Positions 58,367-64,000 of a DNA stretch of 64,000 bases are shown here, in pieces. Source of the stretch: an uncultured Lachnospiraceae bacterium (GTDB lineage: Bacteria; Bacillota; Clostridia; Lachnospirales; Lachnospiraceae). Position 1 is the first letter of the stretch; the number at the start of each line of letters is the position of its first letter. The stretch is taken from contig CAJUNR010000023.1 of NCBI GenBank assembly GCA_910587765.1, forward strand, positions 1-64,000. The letters run 5' to 3'. The notes under the pieces are model-generated. The model was not told the DNA's origin. It did not search any database and saw only the letters and a list, made by a program, of their open reading frames with translations. Made by a program: the position numbers and the translations under genes.

Positions 58367-59206
58367 ATGTTCGGATATATTGTGATTCACAAGCCGGAAC
58401 TGAAAGTCCGGGAGTACGAAGCGTATCAGGCCGGGTACTGCGGTCTTTGCAGAAGTCTGACAAGACGCCATGGAAGGCTGGGACAGATGACGCTCAGTTA
58501 CGATATGACGTTCCTCGCTCTTCTGCTGACCGGGCTGTACGAGCCTGAGACAAAGAACGGAAGCGGACGGTGTCCGGCGCACCCGCTTCGCTGCTCACCC
58601 TATCGGGAGAATCCGTTTTACGATTACGCCGCGGACGTGAATGTGATACTGACTTATTATAAATGTCTGGATGACTGGCAGGATGAACGAAAGTTGTCCG
58701 GGCTTTTGTATGCCGGTCTTCTGAAACGGCGGATGAGGAAGTTGAGGGCGCGGTACGGGCGGAAAATGGCGAAAACCGGAAGGCTGCTGCGGGAACTTCA
58801 GGAGGCGGAGCGGAAAAAGATCTGCGATATTGACAAAACGGCTGGATTTTTCGGGGAGATTATGGCAGAATGGTTTGTGTACCGGCGGGATGAATGGGAG
58901 CGGACGCTGCGGCATATGGGTTTCTTTTTCGGGAAATTCATCTATTTAATGGACGCTTACGAGGATCTGGAAGAGGATCTGTCGAAGGGAAGATACAATC
59001 CTTTTGCGCAGCTTTGCAAAGGGGAGACTTTTGAACAGGACTGCAGGACGATTCTGAAGATGATGATGGCGGAGACCGGGAGAGCGTTCGAGAAGCTGCC
59101 GATTCTCGAGGAGGCGGAGCTTTTGCGAAACATCCTGTATGCCGGCGTATGGACTCGCTATGAGCAGGTTCGCAGGAGAAGAAAGGAAATGGAAGAAAAG
59201 TCATGA
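58367..59206 (+). CDS. DUF5685-like protein with Asp-rich motifs
   Basis: 279 aa, mostly helical. It has a cysteine-containing start (MFGYIVIHKPELKVREYEAY then YCGLCRSL), a CPAHPLRCSP segment and two acidic motifs, CLDDWQDE (about residue 105) and MDAYEDLEED (about 195). Two such motifs about 90 residues apart in an all-helical protein recall the metal sites of class I prenyl synthases and terpene cyclases. I recall this family as DUF5685; it is not known to me as an enzyme. Stop and next start overlap (ATGATGA), so it is coupled to the DnaJ-like gene. Confidence 0.8.
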   Translation: MFGYIVIHKPELKVREYEAYQAGYCGLCRSLTRRHGRLGQMTLSYDMTFLALLLTGLYEPETKNGSGRCPAHPLRCSPYRENPFYDYAADVNVILTYYKCLDDWQDERKLSGLLYAGLLKRRMRKLRARYGRKMAKTGRLLRELQEAERKKICDIDKTAGFFGEIMAEWFVYRRDEWERTLRHMGFFFGKFIYLMDAYEDLEEDLSKGRYNPFAQLCKGETFEQDCRTILKMMMAETGRAFEKLPILEEAELLRNILYAGVWTRYEQVRRRRKEMEEKS

Positions 59207-59838
59207 TGACAGACCCATATGAAGTGCTGGGGCTGCAGCGGGGCGCCTCCGATGAGGAGATCAAGAAGGCCTATCGTGCGCTCAGCCGGAAATATCACCC
59301 GGATGCCAATGTGAACAATCCCAACGCGGCGCAGGCGGAGGAGCGTTTCAAGCAGGTGCAGGCCGCGTATGATCAGATCATGAAAGAAAAAGAACAGGGA
59401 TATTTCGGCTCCGGCGGTTTCGGCGGATACCAGCAGACGGGCGGAAGCGGCCAGGAGGACGATTATACAAGATATCTGAACGCGGCCATGAACTATGTCA
59501 GGGGAGGCCGCTACCACGAGGCGCTGAATGTGCTGTCCGGCATGAGCCGCAGGGAGGCCGGCTGGTATTATCTGAGCGCAATTGCCAATAACGGCGTCGG
59601 CAACAATGTGACCGCGCTGGAGCATGCGGCCCGCGCGGTTGAGCTTGAGCCCGGCCGGATGGAATATCAGATGCTGCTGCGCCGGCTTCAGGGCGGCGGA
59701 AACTGGTATGACCAGATGAGCACGCCTTACGGCGGGATGAATATGACCGGCAGCGACATGTGCTGCCGGATGTGCCTGATGTACAATCTGTGCAGCCTCT
59801 GCTGCTGCGGCGGAAGAGGATGGGTCTTCTGCTGCTGA
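59203..59838 (+). CDS. J-domain protein with Cys-rich C-terminus
   Basis: 211 aa. A full J domain at the start (DPYEVLGLQRGASDEEIKKA, HPD in KYHPDANVN) is followed by a Gly-rich linker (YFGSGGFGGYQQTGG) and a TPR-like helical region (AMNYVRGGRYHEALNVLSGM). The last 30 residues have about nine cysteines (DMCCRMCLMYNLCSLCCCGG, ending FCC). It should recruit DnaK to a target; the Cys cluster could bind metal or be lipidated. The partner is likely the protein encoded just upstream. Confidence 0.88.
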   Translation: MMTDPYEVLGLQRGASDEEIKKAYRALSRKYHPDANVNNPNAAQAEERFKQVQAAYDQIMKEKEQGYFGSGGFGGYQQTGGSGQEDDYTRYLNAAMNYVRGGRYHEALNVLSGMSRREAGWYYLSAIANNGVGNNVTALEHAARAVELEPGRMEYQMLLRRLQGGGNWYDQMSTPYGGMNMTGSDMCCRMCLMYNLCSLCCCGGRGWVFCC

Positions 59839-59876
59839 TGGGGGGACGGAATTGTTTCAATTCTGTGCTGCTTTCA

Positions 59877-60050
59877 GCCCGATGCGGGCATATTTTCCTG
59901 GAAGACCCATTGAAGGGCGCCGGTATCAAGACACAAAAAACGTGTCTTGATACCCTTACGGGAATTAGAATACCGCTGCTTCCCTTCATTAAGTACCCAT
60001 AGGGCATAAACTCCCGCGGGGTCTGGAAGGATAATATGCCCGTATCGGGC
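59877..60050. repeat. Structured inverted-repeat element, 174 bp
   Basis: Outer arms of 32 bases (59877-59908 and 60019-60050) match at 27 positions as inverted repeats, and one mismatch is a G-U pair in RNA. Each arm is itself a small palindrome (GCCCG, three bases, CGGGC). Inside, TGAAGGG (59911-59917) pairs with CCCTTCA (59982-59988), and within that a perfect 13-bp hairpin GGTATCAAGACAC/GTGTCTTGATACC (59922-59954) has an A-rich loop. No open frame, no T tract. It could be a MITE-like element or a non-coding RNA. It occupies most of the 361-base gap at 59839-60199; the remainder shows no gene. Confidence 0.65.
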
Positions 60051-60199
60051 GTCCGGGTGACATAGATGTGAAAAGCAGTAACCAAACTTTAAGTTTTTCT
60101 TAAATTATAGTCCGGCGGGGGTGTAATTACGGGAAATGTGTGTTATGATAGGGGACGGACGGGATTTATACGTTGAAAATACGAAGATCAGAGGATAAT

Positions 60200-61306
60200 A
60201 TGAAAAAATACGCAGGAAAAGTCCGGCTTCTGTTGCTGTTGGGAGCGGTCCTGGCCTTCCAGGCGGACGGGCTGTATACGAGAGCGGCGGAACCGGTCAT
60301 GGGGACGGAGGAGCCATCCGGGGAACCGGCGGCGGAAGGAGCCGGGGAGGAGCTGCCGCAGGAAGCGGCGGCTCAGACAGAGGCGGAAGCGCAGGCAGCA
60401 GCGGCGGCCCAGGCGGAAGCGGAAGCACAGGCGGCGGCAGCGGCTCAGGCGGAAGCGGAAGCACAGGCAGCGGCGGCAGCCCAGTCGGAAGCGGCGGCTC
60501 AGGAGACCGGGACGGACGGGCAGGCGCAGACAGGGGACGGACAGGCAACGGAGAAGACGCCCGCTCCCCAGGCGAAGAAGAGCACGTCCTCTTCCGGCAA
60601 AAGCAGCCGGAAGAAAGCGGGAAACCTGACGGAGCAGGTGAAGAAGGACATCGAGTCTTCCCTGGACAAAGACGTGAAAGACGCGATCATGAACGGATAT
60701 TTAAGCCTGCTGAACAAAGAATACATTCTCAAAGACGAGCTGGAGATGGATCTGGTGGGCATAGGGGGCGGACAGGAGCTGGAAGAGCGTTCGGCGGATG
60801 CGATCAAGAAGCTGATTGCCGATGCGAAGAAAGAGAAGATGTACATCAGCGTGACCTCCTCCTACCGGACATATACGAAGCAGGTGAATCTTTTTAAGAC
60901 AAAGATCCGCCGTCTGGAGTCGGCGGGTTACGATCACGAGGAAGCGGTGGAACGGGCGGCCAGAGTGGTGGCGGTTCCGGGGACGAGCGAGCATCAGCTC
61001 GGGCTGACGGTGGATTTTCTGACACGCAGCTACCGGGCACTGGACGAAGGGATCCGCAATACGAAGGAATACCAGTGGGTGGAAGAGCACGCGTGGGAGT
61101 ACGGGTATGTGATTCGTTATCCTTCCGGCAAGTCGGGGATCACGGGCATCATCTCCGAACCGTGGCACCTGCGGTATGTGGGGATTCCGGCTGCGAAACT
61201 GATGACGGAGCAGGGAATCTGCCTGGAGGAATTTTTAGGAGTGGCTTACGATGGGCAGAAAGATGGAATTTCGTATGGAGCGGGATGGGCTAATACAGGC
61301 CGGTGA
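60200..61306 (+). CDS. D-alanyl-D-alanine carboxypeptidase (VanY family) with repetitive N-terminal linker
   Basis: 368 aa. A signal peptide (VRLLLLLGAVLAFQADGLYT) is followed by a linker made of Ala, Glu and Gln, with about three imperfect copies of a decapeptide of the AEAQAAAAAQ type (residues about 58-98), then a Lys/Ser stretch. The catalytic domain has VTSSYRTYTKQVNLF, VPGTSEHQLGLTVDFL (metal-binding His and Asp) and SEPWHLRYVGIPAA with the third ligand His. It trims peptidoglycan stem peptides outside the membrane. The ATG at 60200 follows AGAGGAT. Confidence 0.92.
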   Translation: MKKYAGKVRLLLLLGAVLAFQADGLYTRAAEPVMGTEEPSGEPAAEGAGEELPQEAAAQTEAEAQAAAAAQAEAEAQAAAAAQAEAEAQAAAAAQSEAAAQETGTDGQAQTGDGQATEKTPAPQAKKSTSSSGKSSRKKAGNLTEQVKKDIESSLDKDVKDAIMNGYLSLLNKEYILKDELEMDLVGIGGGQELEERSADAIKKLIADAKKEKMYISVTSSYRTYTKQVNLFKTKIRRLESAGYDHEEAVERAARVVAVPGTSEHQLGLTVDFLTRSYRALDEGIRNTKEYQWVEEHAWEYGYVIRYPSGKSGITGIISEPWHLRYVGIPAAKLMTEQGICLEEFLGVAYDGQKDGISYGAGWANTGR

Positions 61307-61517
61307 CCGGGTAAAGCTGAAGGAAGATATGTCCGGCACGATGGCGGGAACTGTCTATTATTATACGATCCGGGATGCGGTGGCCATGTCCAACAATACG
61401 AAGAAGAGGGTTTCGGCACTGGAGGGCGTCGTCCGCGCCATCGAGGCGAAGGAAAGCTACTGGACGGTGACGGTGGAGCTGGAAGAGGAGCCGGAAACGG
61501 ACGGCGTACGGCCCTGA
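61251..61517 (+). CDS. Small hypothetical protein with KOW-like start
   Basis: 88 aa. GLIQAGDRVKLKEDMSGTMAG resembles a KOW/SH3-like beta motif, and RVSALEGVVRAIEAKESYWTVTVELEEEPE is a beta-rich end. No signal or membrane segment. Function not recognised. It overlaps the carboxypeptidase gene by 56 bases; AGGAG lies nine bases before the ATG at 61251, but ATG 61263 or 61275 would reduce the overlap. Conserved in related genomes by impression only. Confidence 0.65.
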   Translation: MGRKMEFRMERDGLIQAGDRVKLKEDMSGTMAGTVYYYTIRDAVAMSNNTKKRVSALEGVVRAIEAKESYWTVTVELEEEPETDGVRP

Positions 61518-61557
61518 CCGGGAAGACAAAACGAGAGGCGTTAAGGGGGGAAGCGAC

Positions 61558-62604
61558 ATGAGCGGGAGAGACGGATACGGATTTTGTCCAAGATGCGGCG
61601 CTCTGATGCAGGACGGCATCTGCCGAAGCTGCGGCTATTCGGAGGGGAATCCATGGCACAGAGGCGCGGAGGGACAGCAGACCGGGACAGGCTGGACGGA
61701 GCCTTATGGAGGAGCGCAGGGGCAGAACCCTCAGGCTCCTGTTATAAAACCGGTGAAAAATAAAAAGGGAAACGGCAGAACCGTCGGCATCATCTGCGCA
61801 GTGATCGGCATTTTATGCGTGGCGGCCATTGTCCTGTTTATGATCTTCTCCATCCGCAAAGTTGTGCGGGAAGTCGAGAAGGAGATGCCGGATTACCATT
61901 CGGAGGACGGGTATTTCGGTTACGGAAACCCTTATGAGGACGACTGGTATGACAACTACGGCGGGGATTCCTCCGACGGGGAATATGTGCCGGACGAGAA
62001 GGATGACTATTATAAGGAGATTACCGACGCCACCTCCGGAGATCTGGATTATCAGGTCATATGGGGAACGCTGTCGCTGCGTCCGGAGGACGAGGACGAC
62101 GGATGCACGTATGAGTGCGTCTATCCGGTCCTGACCGGCGAGGGCGAGGAGGAGAAATATGCGGCCATGAACCGCGTGATCGAGGATCTGGTGTGCAAAT
62201 ATAAAGGCCGCTACCGGGAATATGCTTCCGGCGCTTCGAGCTACGGCTATGTGACGTACATGGATGAGGAGAAGATCAGCGTGGCTGTCCGGCACAGCTT
62301 TTATGAGAAAAAGACAACGGTTCCGAGAGTGGAAGCGGTCACTCTGCGGGTGGACAACGGCGAAGTCATTTCCCATGAGGAGATGGCAGAGGTGGATGAA
62401 GAGCTGGTCTGGCAGTTCCGCTCGAGAAATACGTACCAGAACGGCAAGGTGGAGTTCGTGGACGGGCTGTCGGATGAGGAACTGATGGAATATCTCAAAA
62501 GCGGGGAAGACAGCGTGATGTTCTACACTCCCGTCGGTCTGGAAATCGGCTTTAATTATGACGGCGGATGGGTGACGGTCACACTGAAGACGAACACGGT
62601 GTAA
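61558..62604 (+). CDS. Zinc-ribbon membrane protein with DUF3298-like extracellular domain
   Basis: 348 aa. The N-terminal zinc ribbon has FCPRCGALMQDGICRSCGYSE. One helix (VGIICAVIGILCVAAIVLFMIF, about 80-102) follows a Gly/Gln-rich spacer. The extracellular part starts with an acidic, Tyr/Gly-rich segment and then a fold with TYECVYPVLTGEGEEEKYAAM and VEAVTLRVDNGEVISHEEM that resembles RsiV/DUF3298 domains, which in other proteins bind lysozyme or peptidoglycan fragments. Role unknown. Ribosome site GGGGGGAAG. Confidence 0.75.
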   Translation: MSGRDGYGFCPRCGALMQDGICRSCGYSEGNPWHRGAEGQQTGTGWTEPYGGAQGQNPQAPVIKPVKNKKGNGRTVGIICAVIGILCVAAIVLFMIFSIRKVVREVEKEMPDYHSEDGYFGYGNPYEDDWYDNYGGDSSDGEYVPDEKDDYYKEITDATSGDLDYQVIWGTLSLRPEDEDDGCTYECVYPVLTGEGEEEKYAAMNRVIEDLVCKYKGRYREYASGASSYGYVTYMDEEKISVAVRHSFYEKKTTVPRVEAVTLRVDNGEVISHEEMAEVDEELVWQFRSRNTYQNGKVEFVDGLSDEELMEYLKSGEDSVMFYTPVGLEIGFNYDGGWVTVTLKTNTV

Positions 62605-62628
62605 GATGTTTGGAGCAGGAGAGCCGGT

Positions 62629-62928
62629 ATGGTGAAAAGAATCGATCTGTTTCATCTCCCGTTCTATCAGAAGGAGGCGTTTACCGGTTCCGACAGAGGG
62701 ATCCGCTTCTGGATCGGGAAGTCGGAGTGTGCACAGGAGGACACACAGGAGCAGGCGGCGGTGCTTCGGACCATTCTGTGGCCGGAGCCCTTCGCTCTGG
62801 ACGCGACGGCGGATGAAAAGAAAATCAGCAGGGATTTTGCTTTTTCGGAAGAGGGTCTGGACGATGCCTTTGAGTGGATTATGGGAGAGGGCAGAGAACG
62901 CGTTCTGAAGATGCATTCCGATACATGA
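62629..62928 (+). CDS. Small hypothetical protein
   Basis: 99 aa. Not recognised. It has no membrane segment; RIDLFHLPFYQKEAFTGSDRG and a Glu/Asp-rich second half are the only visible features. It follows the zinc-ribbon gene by 24 bases, with GGAGCAGGAGA upstream of the start, and is followed by a strong terminator, so it is likely the last gene of that unit. Confidence 0.65.
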   Translation: MVKRIDLFHLPFYQKEAFTGSDRGIRFWIGKSECAQEDTQEQAAVLRTILWPEPFALDATADEKKISRDFAFSEEGLDDAFEWIMGEGRERVLKMHSDT

Positions 62929-62961
62929 AAAATGGAAGGCAGGGCGCCCTCCATTTTTCAT
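62925..62961. terminator. Bidirectional Rho-independent terminator
   Basis: A 16-base arm beginning ATGAAAAATGGA pairs with its complement ending TCCATTTTTCAT, with one mismatch and a short GC core. The A and T tracts are inside the stem ends, so it can stop transcription in both directions. Confidence 0.7.
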
Positions 62962-63001
62962 CGCAAACACATTTTATACAACAAAAGCAATCCTTCTGAT
63001 G

Positions 63002-63030
63002 TTGATCTGATACGGATATTTTAGTATAAT
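63002..63030 (+). promoter_or_regulatory. Promoter of the LysR-type gene
   Basis: TTGATC (63002-63007), a 17-base spacer and a perfect TATAAT (63025-63030), 64 bases before the ATG. Confidence 0.65.
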
Positions 63031-63093
63031 TTGCCGCATAAGTAAAATTCATTTTTTTCATGCTTTGAATGAAAAAAAATCAAGGAGAAGTCT

Positions 63094-64000
63094 ATGACGT
63101 TGTTGTCCTATCAGGTGTTCATGGCGGTCGTGGAGCAGCAGAGCTTTCAGAAAGCGGCGCAGGTGCTGAAGCTGACGCCTTCCGCGATCAGCCATGCGGT
63201 GTCCGCGATGGAATCGGAGCTCGGCTCCGCGCTTTTTGTGAGGAGCCGGCAGGGAATCTATCTGACCAGCTACGGGAAAGAACTGTTTCCCTACATTAAA
63301 AATGTGCTGAACAGCGACGAATACCTGCAGCAGGCGGTGGCACAGTTTAACGGCATGCAGAAAGGGCTGGTGCGGATTGGTACTTTCAACAGTGCCTGTG
63401 TGGAGTGGATGCCCAGCCTCTTAAAAGGCTTTGAGCGGGAATATCCCGAGGTGCGGCTCGATATCTATCAGGGAACTTACAGGGACGTCTATCAGTGGCT
63501 GAAGGACGGCGTCGTCGATCTGGGATTTCTCTCGGCTTCCAGCGTGGGGGAACTGTCGGGAACGCCGGTTTATGAGGACCGGATCGTCTGTGTGACTCCG
63601 AAGGATTTTCAGCCGAGGCATCCGGGATATGTGACGGTTGAGGAACTGAGAGGACAGCGTTTCGTGGTTCAGAGAGAGGGCTGCGATGCCGATGTGAATC
63701 ACTTTATGGAGAAATACCATCTGTCCGGCACCGGCGGAAGCCGTATTCTGGACGACATGTCGGCTATCGCTCTGGTCATGGGCGGCTATGGGGTCTGTCT
63801 CGTACCGGAGCTTGTGGTCCGGCATCTTCCGTTTCCGGTCAGCGTCTATCCGCTGGACGTGGAAGAGAAGCGGACGATCGTGCTGGCCACGGTCCGTTCG
63901 CAGGTGTCCGCACCGGCCGTGCACAGGATGCATGACTATATCACGGAGCATTTCCGGGCGGCAGCCGCTGAGGGACGCCCGGTAAGCGCGCCGGCGGAAT
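63094..64000 (+). CDS. LysR family transcriptional regulator (partial, cut by window edge)
   Basis: 302 codons with no stop before the end of the window. The N-terminal helix-turn-helix reads TLLSYQVFMAVVEQQSFQKA then AQVLKLTPSAISHAVSAMES and FVRSRQGIYLT, which are typical of LysR. The C-terminal ligand domain (LVRIGTFNSACVEWMPSLL, VVDLGFLSAS, ALVMGGYGVCLVPELVV) is nearly complete. The ATG at 63094 follows AAGGAGAAG. The promoter lies at 63002-63030. Its target, often the divergent neighbour, may be outside the window; upstream only small genes on the same strand are seen. Confidence 0.9.
   Translation, partial: MTLLSYQVFMAVVEQQSFQKAAQVLKLTPSAISHAVSAMESELGSALFVRSRQGIYLTSYGKELFPYIKNVLNSDEYLQQAVAQFNGMQKGLVRIGTFNSACVEWMPSLLKGFEREYPEVRLDIYQGTYRDVYQWLKDGVVDLGFLSASSVGELSGTPVYEDRIVCVTPKDFQPRHPGYVTVEELRGQRFVVQREGCDADVNHFMEKYHLSGTGGSRILDDMSAIALVMGGYGVCLVPELVVRHLPFPVSVYPLDVEEKRTIVLATVRSQVSAPAVHRMHDYITEHFRAAAAEGRPVSAPAE

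Noticed and set aside
60374..60495. Tandem DNA repeats in the carboxypeptidase gene as a repeat array
   Set aside because: They keep the reading frame and encode the Ala/Glu/Gln linker, so they are part of the gene.
1..64000. tRNA, rRNA, CRISPR arrays, known riboswitches and complete insertion sequences
   Set aside because: None could be recognised by reading; a tRNAscan and Rfam search would be needed to exclude small RNAs.

Overview
The window is a roughly 55 % GC chromosome segment from a Gram-positive member of the Clostridia, most likely a Lachnospiraceae-type gut bacterium. Evidence: a CIRCE-controlled hrcA-grpE-dnaK-dnaJ operon, the rimP-nusA-ylxR-ylxQ-infB-rbfA-DHH-truB-ribF order, YesM/YesN-type sugar two-component control, HxlR and MarR regulators, frequent TTG/GTG starts, and several small families I associate with Lachnospiraceae (DUF5685-like, DUF6106-like). 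No rRNA or tRNA gene was recognised.

Layout. (1) 1-4.6 kb is an AT-rich accessory island: a flavodoxin-like reductase, a SAM methyltransferase, a structured non-coding stretch that looks like the transfer origin of a mobile element, a 459-aa protein ending in a divergent diadenylate-cyclase (DAC/DisA_N-like) domain, and a 5'-truncated hsdR remnant. (2) 4.6-7.8 kb: an aldo/keto reductase and a MATE efflux pump, divergent from a MarR regulator. (3) 7.7-15.0 kb: a sugar-utilisation locus with response regulator, histidine kinase, ABC binding protein, two permeases and an (alpha/alpha)6 glycoside hydrolase. (4) 15.0-15.6 kb: a RelB/DinJ antitoxin with a truncated YafQ-like toxin. (5) 15.6-18.9 kb: an HxlR regulator divergent from a RiPP-type operon: a 70-aa peptide with six ACG(A/T) motifs, a radical SAM/SPASM maturase, a nitroreductase and a PNPOx-ferredoxin fusion.

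(6) 19.2-41.6 kb is a large cell-surface glycan locus: exported propeller protein, rmlA, rmlC, a Wzm/Wzt ABC exporter, a methyltransferase/kinase-like fusion that resembles a chain-capping enzyme, four GT2 glycosyltransferases, an SGNH esterase, GtrA, a lipoprotein phosphatase, a CotH-VTC-DUF4956 cassette with its own promoter, an initiating polyprenyl-phosphate sugar transferase, an LCP ligase and a TPR lipoprotein. Together they suggest a rhamnose-containing polymer built on a lipid carrier, possibly capped, exported by the ABC transporter and attached to peptidoglycan by the LCP protein.

(7) 41.7-46.7 kb is the heat-shock operon. (8) 46.8-55.5 kb is the translation/ribosome-maturation operon. 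(9) 55.6-64 kb holds a Na/Pi cotransporter, small membrane proteins, a zinc-ribbon/DUF5685-like/DnaJ-like trio, a strongly structured inverted-repeat element at 59,877-60,050, a D,D-carboxypeptidase, small hypotheticals and a LysR regulator cut by the window edge.

The most promising little-studied systems are the ACGX peptide operon with its candidate HxlR operator, the DAC-like sensor protein in the island, the inverted-repeat element, and the capping/CotH-VTC parts of the glycan locus.
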